From contig CAWFBW010000009.1 of assembly GCA_963814165.1 (NCBI GenBank), positions 289,744-353,743 of the forward strand: 64,000 bases of DNA. Direction: 5' to 3'. Below the pieces are notes generated by a model, which was not told the origin of the DNA, did not search any database, and saw nothing but the letters and a program-made list of their open reading frames with translations. The stretch is from DASRAA01 sp963814165. Lineage in GTDB: Bacteria > Acidobacteriota > Terriglobia > Terriglobales > Acidobacteriaceae. Each line of letters begins with the position of its first letter. The stretch's first letter is position 1. The translations under genes were made by a program, and so were the position numbers. Below, piece by piece: positions 10,356-19,385 of the stretch.

Positions 10356-10377
10356 GGCGCGGCTGCCAGGCCGCGCC
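10356..10377. terminator. GC-rich hairpin between convergent genes
   Basis: Perfect 8-bp stem GGCGCGGC/GCCGCGCC with a 6-base loop, between the end of nadK on the plus strand and the end of the zinc-binding miniprotein gene on the minus strand. There is no strong T-run, so it would be a weak intrinsic terminator, but it could serve both directions. Confidence 0.55.
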
Positions 10378-10384
10378 GGTGGGA

Positions 10385-10558
10385 TTAGTCAGTTACGGGT
10401 TTCGAGTTGTCAGCCAGCCAGAAGCGGGCCTCAACTTCGCACTTCTTGGAACAGAACGTTTGCGTTTCGCGCGCCCTGCTTGTGCTTCGAAGATATTGGG
10501 AATAGCACCAGAGGCAGACCGCAGTCGAGGTTGCAGCATCGTACTGATTGGGTTGCAT
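10385..10558 (-). CDS. Small CxxC...CxxxC zinc-binding protein
   Basis: A 57-residue protein with a CLWC pair and, about 20 residues later, CSKKC, followed by EVEARFWL. The spacing suggests a single zinc-ribbon or treble-clef-like finger. I favour the ATG at 10558 because GGAG lies upstream at good spacing; the longer in-frame version adds 17 residues with no ribosome site. The gene stands alone, converging on nadK and lying 77 bases from lysA on the same strand. I do not recognise a named family; a regulatory or adaptor role is only a guess. Confidence 0.6.
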   Translation of the reverse strand: MQPNQYDAATSTAVCLWCYSQYLRSTSRARETQTFCSKKCEVEARFWLADNSKPVTD

Positions 10559-10635
10559 TGGGGGTCTCCAATGGCTAGCGAGGATAGGCCATGTGAGCGG
10601 CAAACGCAATCAGCAAATTGACAGGTAATCAGGAA

Positions 10636-11979
10636 CTAACTACCACTGTTGGTGTAGGGCCGCGAAACTCGCTCGGCTGCCAAAAGGTCGTGAATGGTCT
10701 CGCGTTTGCGAATGAGGCGGTGTCGGGTGCCGTCAACCAGCACCTCAGCGGCGCGTGGACGAGTGTTGTAATTCGAGGCCAGCGACATGCCATAGGCACC
10801 GGCATCAAGAATGGCGAGCAGGTCGCCCTCCTCGACCGGGGCCATTTCGCGATTGCGGGCGAAGAAGTCTGCGGTTTCACACACCGGGCCGACGACATCG
10901 ACCTTGCTGAACACGTCGTTCTTCGCGTCGAGGCTCACTGGTGCGATCTCGTGGTGGGCACCGTACAGAGACGGTCGCATCAGGTCGTTCATGGCGGCAT
11001 CCACAATCACGAACTGCTTTCCGTCGTTTCGTTTGCGGAAGGTCACGCGAGTTAGTAAGACCCCGGCAGGGCCTATGATAGAGCGACCTGGTTCAAGTAA
11101 TACATGAACTCCAAGGCGCTGCAGTGGGCCAATTACGGCCGCTGCGTAAGCCTTAACCCTGGCGGGGAGATTTCGCTTTGGATTCTTGGCGTAGGAGATC
11201 CCCAATCCGCCTCCCGCGTCCACAAACTGAATGTCATGTCCCTCATGGCGGAGGCTGCGCACCAACGATGCCACGCGCTGCATGGCTTCACGGAAGGGAG
11301 TTACGTCGGTAATCTGCGACCCGATATGAACGCTGACTCCGACGGCTTTCAGGTGGCGCGACCCAGCGCCCTGGTGATAGAGTTCAGTGGCCTCGCGCAT
11401 AGGCACGCCGAACTTGTGTTCGTGCAAACCGGTGGAAATGTAGGGATGGGTGCCGGCATCCACGTCGGGGTTCACGCGCACCGCGAAGCGCGCATTCTTT
11501 CGAAGGTGAGTGGCACGGGCGCTCAGCAAGCGCAATTCGCTGGGGCTCTCAACATTGAAGAGCAGAATTCCCTTACTCAGCGCGAGGTCAAACTCTTCGG
11601 CGAGCTTGCCTACGCCTGAGAACACAACCTTTCCCGCTGATTTACGGCTGGCTTGAAGAACGCGCTGAAGTTCTCCGCCGGAGACGATGTCGAAGCCGGC
11701 ACCGAGCGAAGCCAAAAGCCGAAGAATCGAGAGGTTGGAATTGGCTTTAACGGAGTAGCAAATGGTGTGTTCGCAGCCTGCAAAGGCGTCCTCAAACTGC
11801 TGGTACCGCTGCCGAATCGTGCTGGCGGAGTAAATGTAGAGCGGCGTTCCGTAGCGTTCGGCCAGGTGACGCAACGGTAACTCGTCGGCCATAAGTTCGC
11901 GACGGGAAGATTTTTCCGCGTCCGCTTGTCGGCGATAGGTGAATGCAGGTGGGCGTTCCTGCGGACGAGAGTCTTTCAC
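10636..11979 (-). CDS. lysA: Diaminopimelate decarboxylase
   Basis: A 447-residue PLP-dependent fold-III decarboxylase that converts meso-diaminopimelate to lysine. The PLP lysine is K78 in CYSVKANSN. Other family blocks are GFDIVSGGEL, VNPDVDAGTHPYISTG, SVHIGSQI, LEPGRSIIGPAG and the C-terminal DAGAYGMSLASNYN. The N-terminal FTYRR block is common in LysA, supporting the GTG start. That GTG overlaps the stop of the upstream GAF-SpoIIE gene (GTGA), implying translational coupling. Arginine decarboxylases of the same fold are longer, so LysA is the best reading. Confidence 0.93.
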   Translation of the reverse strand: MKDSRPQERPPAFTYRRQADAEKSSRRELMADELPLRHLAERYGTPLYIYSASTIRQRYQQFEDAFAGCEHTICYSVKANSNLSILRLLASLGAGFDIVSGGELQRVLQASRKSAGKVVFSGVGKLAEEFDLALSKGILLFNVESPSELRLLSARATHLRKNARFAVRVNPDVDAGTHPYISTGLHEHKFGVPMREATELYHQGAGSRHLKAVGVSVHIGSQITDVTPFREAMQRVASLVRSLRHEGHDIQFVDAGGGLGISYAKNPKRNLPARVKAYAAAVIGPLQRLGVHVLLEPGRSIIGPAGVLLTRVTFRKRNDGKQFVIVDAAMNDLMRPSLYGAHHEIAPVSLDAKNDVFSKVDVVGPVCETADFFARNREMAPVEEGDLLAILDAGAYGMSLASNYNTRPRAAEVLVDGTRHRLIRKRETIHDLLAAERVSRPYTNSGS

Positions 11980-13739
11980 TTTTGGGCCGGAGTTCCTTTC
12001 ACTTTGAGCACCACGATAGTCAGGTCGTCGAAGGCGTCCACGTCCTTGGCATGATCGTTCACCGCGGAAAAAATGGCTTGAGCGATCTCGTCGGCGCTGC
12101 GATGGGCGTTCTTGATGGCGACTTTCTCCAAGCGTCCACGGCCGAACATGTTCCCTTTGGAACTGGTGGCGTCAGTGATTCCGTCGGTCAGGAATAGGAA
12201 AACGTCGCCAGGTTTGCAGCGCAGACTGCGTTCCTCGTACTCGGCGCTAGAGAAGAGCCCCAGGGGAATTCCAGCGACGGGGATTTCGTCGACGCGGCCA
12301 CCGCTGATGCGCAAGGGTGCAGGCAGGCCCGAATTCGCGACCTGTAGCTTGCGATCGCTGTCGTGCCAGACCGCATAGGTCATGGAGACGTACTGCGCCT
12401 CAATGGGGCGTTCAGCTAGCGAAAGGTTCACGGCCTCGAGCATCTGGGCGGCTGAAGGCTCATCGATGGCGTGCGAACTGATGGTGCCGCTTACCAGTCC
12501 GGCATAGATTGCGGCGGGTGCGCCCTTTCCGCTAACATCGCCGACGGCAATGCCGATGACGCCTCGGCCGCTGTACTTCAGGAAATCGTAGAGGTCACCG
12601 CCGATTTGGCGCGCTGGCGAAAAGCGCGCGGCCACTTCAGCGTTCTTCAGCGAGGGGCGCTTCTGAGGCAGCAGGCGGAACTGCAACTCTCGGGCCAGCT
12701 CAAAGTCGTGTTCGAGCCGCTTTTCCTGACGGGCGATGCGTTCATAGAGAGTGGCATTTTCGATAGCAATTGCCACTTGGGCTGCCATCGTCGTCATGAT
12801 GCGCACGTGCTGATCGTCGAAATATCCGCGGCGGGTGTGCTCGATATCGAGCACGCCGATGACCTTGTCTTTGTAAATAAGCGGAATGCAAAGCTCCGAG
12901 CGCGTTTCGGGATTGGCCATAATGTAGCGCGGGTCCTTGGAGACATCTGGAACCAGCACTGCCTGACCGCTCTGCGCCGCAGCACCCACGAGTCCAACCC
13001 CCATGGGAATCTCGCGCTTCAGGTGCACGCTTTCCTTGAAGCGCAACGAGAAACGATGCTGCAGAAGTTGTCCCGTCGGGTCCAGCAGCAGGATGGAAAA
13101 CATCTCGTAGTCGATGATGCGGGTCACCAGGTCGGCAACGCGCTTGAGCAACTGATCGACGTTGAGGATGGAAGTGAGTTCGCGGCTGATTTCCGTGAGC
13201 AGCGTAAGCTGGCGCGCTTGGCGCGAGACGCGCGTATAGAGGCGGGCGTTCTCGATGCCGGCGGAGATTCTCGAAGCGAACAGGGTGAGCAGCCGCTTGT
13301 GCTCTTCATTGAAGGCGCCGGGTTGATCGGCTTCGACATCGAGGACACCAATGACTTTATTTTTGGCGATGAGCGGCACCGCCAGCTCGGAGTGCACTCC
13401 CGGCGTGAAATTGATGACGTTCTGCTCGGTGGACAGGTCGTTCACCAGGACCGCCTCGCGACGTTGCACGGCCTGTCCGGTGACGCCCTGACCGACCTTG
13501 ATGACGATGCGTTCGGCAACCTCCGGCGGGTGCCCGACCTGAAAGCGTACGCGCAACTCTTGCGTCTTTTCGTTGAGCAGAAGGATGGCGAAGATTTCGT
13601 AGTCAATGATGCGTTTCAGCATCTCCGCTACGCGCTGTAACAGTGTGTTGAGGTCCAGGGTAGTATTCACAGCATCGGCAACTTCCAGCAGGTAGCTGTC
13701 GATGTGCGGCGAAGTCGGCGTTGTGGTGCTGGTTGTCAT
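11976..13739 (-). CDS. GAF-GAF-SpoIIE protein serine phosphatase
   Basis: A 587-residue cytoplasmic signalling protein. Two tandem GAF domains (about residues 20-165 and 190-335, each ending in a VIGVLDxE block) precede a linker helix and a PP2C/SpoIIE phosphatase domain (about 375-585). The phosphatase motifs ARQIGGDLYDF, IAVGDVSGKGAPAA and FLTDGITDA carry the metal-binding aspartates. Such RsbU-type phosphatases usually dephosphorylate an anti-anti-sigma factor in a partner-switching stress pathway; no partner is encoded in this window. The ATG at 13739 was chosen over an adjacent GTG. It overlaps lysA by four bases, an unexpected pairing of stress signalling with lysine/peptidoglycan supply. 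Confidence 0.88.
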   Translation of the reverse strand: MTTSTTTPTSPHIDSYLLEVADAVNTTLDLNTLLQRVAEMLKRIIDYEIFAILLLNEKTQELRVRFQVGHPPEVAERIVIKVGQGVTGQAVQRREAVLVNDLSTEQNVINFTPGVHSELAVPLIAKNKVIGVLDVEADQPGAFNEEHKRLLTLFASRISAGIENARLYTRVSRQARQLTLLTEISRELTSILNVDQLLKRVADLVTRIIDYEMFSILLLDPTGQLLQHRFSLRFKESVHLKREIPMGVGLVGAAAQSGQAVLVPDVSKDPRYIMANPETRSELCIPLIYKDKVIGVLDIEHTRRGYFDDQHVRIMTTMAAQVAIAIENATLYERIARQEKRLEHDFELARELQFRLLPQKRPSLKNAEVAARFSPARQIGGDLYDFLKYSGRGVIGIAVGDVSGKGAPAAIYAGLVSGTISSHAIDEPSAAQMLEAVNLSLAERPIEAQYVSMTYAVWHDSDRKLQVANSGLPAPLRISGGRVDEIPVAGIPLGLFSSAEYEERSLRCKPGDVFLFLTDGITDATSSKGNMFGRGRLEKVAIKNAHRSADEIAQAIFSAVNDHAKDVDAFDDLTIVVLKVKGTPAQK

Positions 13740-13887
13740 CACCCCGGAAACCCAGTTCCAATGATAGCAGTGGGATGTGTGGATGTTGCGGAAAGCCGCA
13801 TCTTAGGCAGGTTCCAGAGCGATTAGCGCGCGCGGTTGCAGAGGCGCGAGTCAATCACTAGAATCCGAGTCTGCGGAGGTATGACGC

Positions 13888-14241
13888 ATGCACTCGCCCG
13901 AATTCAGACAGATTGTGGATGAGGCAAGAGCGCAAATCCAAGAGATCCGTCCGGCCGACCTCAAGCGAATGCAGGACTCGGGGGACGACTTCATCCTGAT
14001 CGATGTGCGGGAGGCAGATGAGCAGGCGAAGGGAATCATTCCCGGCGCAGTGACGTTACCGCGCGGTATCCTGGAGCGCGACATTGACAAGGTGAGCACT
14101 GACAAGGACCGCAAGATTGTGTTGTATTGTGGCGGCGGATTCCGCTCAGCACTCGCCGCGGTGAACCTTAAGAAGATGGGCTACAAGAACGTGATTTCAA
14201 TGGACGGTGGATGGAGGGGATGGCTGGAATTACCAAAGTAA
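13888..14241 (+). CDS. Rhodanese-domain protein
   Basis: A 117-residue single rhodanese domain with persulfide-forming cysteine C81 in the active-site loop CGGGFRS. It also has the family blocks LIDVREADE and PGAVTLPRG. These proteins shuttle sulfane sulfur; the substrate here is unknown. GGAGGT lies seven bases before the ATG. The start of the UPF0173 hydrolase is only 11 bases after the stop, so the two are very likely co-transcribed. Confidence 0.85.
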   Translation: MHSPEFRQIVDEARAQIQEIRPADLKRMQDSGDDFILIDVREADEQAKGIIPGAVTLPRGILERDIDKVSTDKDRKIVLYCGGGFRSALAAVNLKKMGYKNVISMDGGWRGWLELPK

Positions 14242-14252
14242 GCGAGGCAATC

Positions 14253-14963
14253 ATGAATCTGAAAGGAAACAAAGTTACCTGGCTGGGACACGCTACCTTT
14301 CGCATTGAGACCGCAGAAGGCAAGATGCTTTACGTGGATCCTTGGGTGATGGGAAACCCGCTGTGCCCGCAGAGTGAGAAAGACGTGAAGAGGGCTGACG
14401 CGCTGATCTGTACTCACGGTCACGGCGACCACATCGGGGACGCGGTCAAGATCGCCAAAGAGCATAACCCCACGGTGGTCGGCATCTTCGAGCTCTGCAT
14501 GTGGATGCAGAGTAAAGGTGTTGCGACGATCTCTCCCATGAATAAAGGCGGTACGCAGGCCGTGGCCGGTGTGAAGGCGACTATGGTGCATGCCGTGCAC
14601 TCGTGCGGCATACAAGAAGATGACGGCAGCATCGTATATGGCGGCGAAGCGTGCGGCTACGTATTGGAACTTCCGGGCGGCGTGAAGGTGTATCACGCGG
14701 GCGATACCGGCGTGTTTGGCGATATGTCGATCATTCGCGAGTTGTACGCGCCGGAGATTGCGATGCTGCCTATTGGCGACCATTTCACAATGGGTCCGCG
14801 AGAAGCGGCCTACGCGTGTAAGTTGTTGCAGCCGAAATTTGTCATCCCGATGCATTTTGGAACGTTCCCCCCATTGGTGGGACGGCCGTCTCACCTAAAG
14901 GAGTTGCTGGGCGTAGGCGGACCGGAGGTGGTGGAGATGCAGGCAGGGCAAACGCTGGGCTAG
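14253..14963 (+). CDS. UPF0173 metal-dependent hydrolase
   Basis: A 236-residue metallo-beta-lactamase-fold hydrolase of the UPF0173 (YtkL) family. The metal motif HGHGDH is at residues 55-60. Further markers are WLGHATFRIET near the N-terminus, YHAGDTGVFGDM, LPIGDHFTMGP and PMHFGTFPPL. The substrate is not known for the family. I start at the ATG in MNLKGNKVTW because this matches the usual family N-terminus; 14 in-frame codons upstream overlap the rhodanese gene. Confidence 0.88.
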   Translation: MNLKGNKVTWLGHATFRIETAEGKMLYVDPWVMGNPLCPQSEKDVKRADALICTHGHGDHIGDAVKIAKEHNPTVVGIFELCMWMQSKGVATISPMNKGGTQAVAGVKATMVHAVHSCGIQEDDGSIVYGGEACGYVLELPGGVKVYHAGDTGVFGDMSIIRELYAPEIAMLPIGDHFTMGPREAAYACKLLQPKFVIPMHFGTFPPLVGRPSHLKELLGVGGPEVVEMQAGQTLG

Positions 14964-14979
14964 GTTACCGCGAGGTTAC

Positions 14980-15651
14980 GTGAGAGAAATCGATCACAAA
15001 ATCACCAACCCAAGGGTCGAAAACTATCTTTATGCCATGCTGCCGGATCGCAGTGCAGTTCTGGCGGAAATCGAACGGCAGGCTGACGAGCGCGACATAC
15101 CCATCGTGGGACCGGCGGTGGGACGGTTGCTCTACCAGTATGCCCGGTTGATTGGCGCCAGGACTGTATTCGAGATGGGATCGGCTGTGGGTTACTCGAC
15201 GATCTGGTGGGCGATGGCAGTGGGCGCGGGCGGCAAAGTGCATTACACCGACGGCAGCCGCAAAAACGCCGACGAGGCGCGGGGCTACTTGGAGCGCGCA
15301 GGCGTGGCCGACCGCATCCAGATTCATGTTGGCGATGCGATCGAAGTGCTGTCGGAGCGTAAGGAAGAGTTCGACGTCCTATTTTGCGACATCGACAAGC
15401 ATGATTATCCGCGAGCCGCGCGGATGGCGCCAGATAAGGTGCGCCGGGGTGGCCTCTTCATTACCGACAACACGCTATGGCGCGGTGACGTGGCGTACGC
15501 TGCCGGCAATCCTGACTACAAGCCAGAGATCGAGCCGGATGAGAAAGTGAGTGCGATTGTGGAGTTCAATGAATTGCTGTACCGGTCGCCCGACTGGTAC
15601 ACAACGATCATTCCGCTTCGGGACGGCGTGACCGTTGCAATGAGAACCTAG
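14980..15651 (+). CDS. SAM-dependent O-methyltransferase family protein
   Basis: A 223-residue class I methyltransferase of the caffeoyl-CoA/catechol O-methyltransferase type. The SAM loop is VFEMGSAVGYST, the acidic residue at the end of strand 2 is in HYTDGS, and a metal-binding aspartate is likely in VLFCDIDKHDYP followed by TDNTLWRG. The GTG start has CGAGG upstream. It follows the UPF0173 gene by 16 bases and is probably the last gene of a three-gene operon. The acceptor substrate cannot be deduced. Confidence 0.83.
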   Translation: MREIDHKITNPRVENYLYAMLPDRSAVLAEIERQADERDIPIVGPAVGRLLYQYARLIGARTVFEMGSAVGYSTIWWAMAVGAGGKVHYTDGSRKNADEARGYLERAGVADRIQIHVGDAIEVLSERKEEFDVLFCDIDKHDYPRAARMAPDKVRRGGLFITDNTLWRGDVAYAAGNPDYKPEIEPDEKVSAIVEFNELLYRSPDWYTTIIPLRDGVTVAMRT

Positions 15652-15663
15652 TTTCGGTTCGGT

Positions 15664-15692
15664 ATTGATTGACTCCGGGCACGCCAATCAAT
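15664..15692. terminator. Inverted repeat between convergent genes
   Basis: ATTGATTG and CAATCAAT form an 8-bp stem around a 13-base GC-rich loop, between the O-methyltransferase stop and the end of the opposing membrane-protein gene. It is a likely bidirectional terminator without a clear T-run. Confidence 0.45.
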
Positions 15693-15728
15693 TAAGCGAA
15701 TTGGTGGCAACTTGCGGTTCGTTTGGTC

Positions 15729-16133
15729 TCAATGGGACACCAAAGTTCGTTCCCGCACCAATGTGATTCCGGACACAATCTGCAAGATCGCGACCGCCAA
15801 GTACAGTGACTGTACCCACATCACCAACCGGAGCAGGAGCATCTCCACTACGATCCAGCCCACAAGCACGCAGCCTGCGGCGGCTACCCACGTCGGATAA
15901 TTCGGCTGGCGTTGCAGCGTGAGCCAAAGCGCAGTGCAACCCAACACTCCAACCGCCAGGAACAGGATGATGCCCGGTATCAGGTAAGAGGGAAATGGAG
16001 AATACTGCAATAGGCTCACGGGTAGCGACATCACACTTCCGTCGGGACGGAGGATCAGGGGAATGCCGCCAATGAGGCCCGAGATACCGGTGAACGAGAG
16101 CGCAATGATCGCCGTTTTCCGCGCAATTTCCAT
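15729..16133 (-). CDS. Small four-helix membrane protein
   Basis: A 134-residue hydrophobic protein with about four transmembrane helices (near residues 8-28, 45-65, 78-96 and 102-122). I use the internal ATG in MEIARKTAIIAL because upstream in-frame residues are rich in Trp, Cys and His and look unlike a leader. No catalytic motif is visible and I do not recognise the family. It follows a small secreted-protein gene on the same strand. Confidence 0.6.
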   Translation of the reverse strand: MEIARKTAIIALSFTGISGLIGGIPLILRPDGSVMSLPVSLLQYSPFPSYLIPGIILFLAVGVLGCTALWLTLQRQPNYPTWVAAAGCVLVGWIVVEMLLLRLVMWVQSLYLAVAILQIVSGITLVRERTLVSH

Positions 16134-16231
16134 TCGGTGCCACCAGAACCAAAATGCGCGCGCGGTGCGGAGTTTGCAAGGATGGACGCCACCCCTGCAT
16201 GTGCAGGCCATCGGGAGCGGCCAACTCACGT

Positions 16232-16573
16232 CTACTTTGCTGTTTTCTTTCCGACAACATTCAAATCCACGAGCTGACCGTTTGGACCTTTCACCTGTAG
16301 AGTTTTGCCATTCAGTTTGGCTGGAAATTCCTTGCCGGGGCTCCAGTCGATGAACACGGCGGGTCCACCATCACCGTGGCAGGAGTAGACCGTGTCGCCC
16401 AAGCGCATGGCGATCTTGTAACGTCCGGCATTTTCGGGATGCTGGGCATTAGCGGGGACTTTGTCGATGGAGACAACCGTCGCCATCTGATATCCCGCGT
16501 CTTCGCTTTGCGCAGAAGCGAGAATCGTCGTACTCGCTAGCAAACACGAAAGGGCGATTAGCCAGAGCTTCAT
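16232..16573 (-). CDS. Small secreted protein
   Basis: A 113-residue protein with a clear signal peptide (MKLWLIALSCLLAS, likely cleaved after ILASA). The mature part is about 90 residues and predicted mostly beta (YKIAMRLGDTVYSC, LQVKGPNGQLVDLNVV). GGAGG is well placed before the ATG. It has a single mature cysteine and no lipobox. It is probably periplasmic; function unknown. It borders the AT-richer stretch that begins just upstream. Confidence 0.7.
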   Translation of the reverse strand: MKLWLIALSCLLASTTILASAQSEDAGYQMATVVSIDKVPANAQHPENAGRYKIAMRLGDTVYSCHGDGGPAVFIDWSPGKEFPAKLNGKTLQVKGPNGQLVDLNVVGKKTAK

Positions 16574-17419
16574 GGACTTTCCTCCGCAGTTGTAGGGTAA
16601 GAGTATAGCCCGGCCCGGTTCGGAAGCACGGAGCCGCCTCGATTGGAGACGGAAATCTGGCGAGCGCTAAGAAACAAAAGCTCCGCAGGGTTTGAAGCCT
16701 TGAATCTAAGAAGAGGAAGTGGTGTGATGTAGCGTTATATACATACATAACACATGATTTTTCTCTCTTCGCAATCATTTAGAATCAACCACTTGGGAAG
16801 AAATTGTCTCCAACTAGTTGAAAAATAATTAGTTATGCGTATCCATTTCAGCGCGTGTGAGTTAGCTCGCTCGTTTTGACGACCCACAGAGAGTGCTGGT
16901 GCCAAGTTGGGAATTTTTCAAAGAGCGTAAGCATTCGCGCCTAGCCGCGAAACGGCCTGAGACACCAAATCCCAAGCCTCACGATGTCGGTTTTACGAGG
17001 CGCGCGGGAGAAAAAGCAAGAGATTTAGGCTCATCCAAAAAACTAAAGCAACCTGACTTGGGAAAGAGGATCCCGGAGAGCGTCGTCGTTAAATTGACCG
17101 TCTGACTGGATGCTCGAAGTGCCTATCCGTTACTGTTCCGGAACCTAACCGAACGGATAGCGGTTTCCTCCACGACATTCCCGTTGCATAAGAACTGAGT
17201 TCCCCTGCAGCTTGTCCAGCACTGTGGAATTTTGTTGCCTGTCAGACACTTGTGGCTTACCCCTATTGCCAAATACGTCTTTGGCATAGCTCGTGCAACA
17301 AGCCTTGTTAACGCTGCGGTTCTGGTCCTCGTTGAAGTCCACCTGGGGCTAAGGGGTCGACGAATTGGAAGCCCCTTCCTGACAAGGACAGGCTGCGATA
17401 GCCCGATAAGGAGAGCATC
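16574..17419. other. 846-base non-coding, AT-richer stretch
   Basis: No convincing gene was found here. Base composition drops, especially near 16730-16850, where runs such as TTATATACATACATAA occur. Short open frames exist but lack ribosome sites and recognisable proteins. The only structured element I see is a hairpin at 17123-17160. The right part presumably carries the promoter of the 614-residue membrane protein gene. Confidence 0.5.
17123..17160. repeat. Nested palindrome in non-coding stretch
   Basis: CTATCCGTT (17123-17131) pairs perfectly with AACGGATAG (17152-17160), and inside lies the palindrome GTTCCGGAAC (17135-17144). It could be a cruciform, an operator or part of a structured RNA. 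It is not followed by a T-run. Confidence 0.5.
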
Positions 17420-19264
17420 ATGTCGCCACTCAAAAGTCACTCGGCGGCCAAACGAACAGCGAGATCCGAGGCTCTAGCGGAGCAAAAGCGTGGCGTATCG
17501 GCCGAACGCCAGTACATTCATAACGAGACACCTAAGCGCCTAATCCTGAATGGCGATGGCGGCAGCGTGATGATTCTGGCGCCACTGGAAAGAACAGAGC
17601 CACTGAAGGCGAGAGCACTCGAAAGGTTCAACCTGGAGCCTCTCAAGGAACAAAATCTTCTGCGAATCGTACCCTTCAAAAGCAAGTGCAGGCTCGATGC
17701 GGGTGCCTATGCGCTACTGGGTTCGGCGATTCTGCTTGTTATTCTGGTCCTGGCGCTCTCCTGGTGGCCGCCGAAGTCCTTATGGCACAGTGACTCCACC
17801 AGCTCGTACCAAGGCTATGGCCTGGCAGGCTTGAGTACGGCAGTCTTATTGGCGTACCCGTTGAACCGACGAGGATTACGCCGGAGCTGGAGGCAACTTC
17901 GCATTGCCATGGGTAGAATTCGTCCACTCCAAATTATCCATTCAATGACCCGAGCCATGTGGTTTATCTTTATTGGCATCCTGGGGATCGGTGCACCAGC
18001 AGCAGTTATTTATTTGTTTGGTGGATGCAGGTACCTGTGGGACTGGACGGCTCCCACGCCATTATTGCTAGGCCGCATGTTGCAGTGTTTGTTCATTGCA
18101 ATCGCATCTCTGCTTCCGGCGGTGCTGTACTTTCTGTACGATAGCCAATGCCTTTCCACATTGCGTAGCAGGTTTGAACACGCCATTTTTCGCCTCGATC
18201 CCAATCTTTCAACATTGACAGATGTGCGGGCAAAATACGGCCGTCAGGCCGATGAAGTATATGGGCCAGAAGACAAACACAATGGCCGCACGCCACTTAA
18301 CATCGGCTCGCATTTCCCCATCCTGGCAGCTACCCTTTTGATCTCGATGGGATGGCTCATTACTCTCGTTCACTTGGAAGTTCACAAAGATGATGAGTTG
18401 TTAACATTGTTTGCGCCGCAACTGGACGTCTTGGTCTTCGGATTCCTGGGTGCCTATTTCTTTGCGGTTACCGATGTTCTGCACAGGTATATCAGGAGAG
18501 ACCTCAAGCCGAAGGCATACAGCAGCATCTGCGTTCGATTACTGATCGTGGTGATTCTTGCGTGGGTGTTGAAGGAAATAGTGTCACCGGTACTTCCGGG
18601 AGGCGAGCCAAAGGCTGCAATGCTGGCACTCGTCTTTCTAGTCGGAATCGTTCCTGAAACGGGGTTGACATATATCCGCGAGGCCTTGAGCCCAAAAATG
18701 CGGAGTTTGTTTCGAATCAAGAACGAAGAGGTCGAGGTAGATCCTCTGACAAAGATCGATGGCATAGACCTATACGACCGCACCCGACTCATGGACGAAG
18801 GCGTTACAAATATTGAGAGCCTGGCCCACCATGACCTGGTTGATCTGATGATAGAAACTCGGATTCCCGTCCCAAGATTAATTGATTGGTTGGATCAGGC
18901 AATACTTTATCTCCATGCGAAGGAATCGGATGGAGGAGACGACTCAAAGCTGCAACGGCAGCTACGCAAATATGGAATCCGCACTGCCACTGATCTCTTA
19001 CGGGCGTACAAACGAGCGCAAGAACGAGGGCCGCAACAACTCGATGCCTTGCTGCAGACACTCAGCCCTTCGCAACCGGGTAAGATGAATCAGGTACAAC
19101 TAGTTGTCGATGCGCTGAGTGATGATGAATGGCTGGATTACGTTCAAAACTGGCGGGATAATACGAGTGTGCGGGAGCAAACGATTGATGCTCAAAATCG
19201 AAAGGCTGGCTCTGGAGGCGGTTGCAGGCGGGGCGGCATGTCCATGCTAGGCGTTGCTTGTTAG
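17420..19264 (+). CDS. Polytopic membrane protein of unknown function
   Basis: A 614-residue protein I do not recognise by name. A basic, soluble N-terminus (1-95) is followed by about eight membrane helices (near 98-116, 134-148, 179-200, 217-238, 299-317, 335-353, 369-388, 395-415). A soluble C-terminal domain (about 430-590) contains IDGIDLYDRTRLMDEGV, NIESLAHHDL and KYGIRTATDLL, spaced like helix-hairpin-helix units. The tail is Gly/Cys rich (SGGGCRRGG). The ATG follows AAGGAGAG. Codon and base usage are AT-richer than neighbours, consistent with acquisition by transfer. It stands alone and converges on bshB1. Confidence 0.72.
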   Translation: MSPLKSHSAAKRTARSEALAEQKRGVSAERQYIHNETPKRLILNGDGGSVMILAPLERTEPLKARALERFNLEPLKEQNLLRIVPFKSKCRLDAGAYALLGSAILLVILVLALSWWPPKSLWHSDSTSSYQGYGLAGLSTAVLLAYPLNRRGLRRSWRQLRIAMGRIRPLQIIHSMTRAMWFIFIGILGIGAPAAVIYLFGGCRYLWDWTAPTPLLLGRMLQCLFIAIASLLPAVLYFLYDSQCLSTLRSRFEHAIFRLDPNLSTLTDVRAKYGRQADEVYGPEDKHNGRTPLNIGSHFPILAATLLISMGWLITLVHLEVHKDDELLTLFAPQLDVLVFGFLGAYFFAVTDVLHRYIRRDLKPKAYSSICVRLLIVVILAWVLKEIVSPVLPGGEPKAAMLALVFLVGIVPETGLTYIREALSPKMRSLFRIKNEEVEVDPLTKIDGIDLYDRTRLMDEGVTNIESLAHHDLVDLMIETRIPVPRLIDWLDQAILYLHAKESDGGDDSKLQRQLRKYGIRTATDLLRAYKRAQERGPQQLDALLQTLSPSQPGKMNQVQLVVDALSDDEWLDYVQNWRDNTSVREQTIDAQNRKAGSGGGCRRGGMSMLGVAC

Positions 19265-19385
19265 TGATTCGTCGTAAGTGCGCTCCGGGCCACACGCTTT
19301 TTGAAGATACCGCGGAGACTACGGACAGGCCTGACTACCATTCTGGCGCGATGAAGACATCTGAGGAGTTCAAAGCAACCTTCGA

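Noticed and set aside
16893..17105. A 70-codon open frame in the non-coding stretch
   Set aside because: Lys/Pro-rich, no ribosome site and no known motif.
17123..17160. Possible tRNA or tRNA fragment at the island border
   Set aside because: The arms do not form a cloverleaf and no TTCRA T-loop sequence is present.
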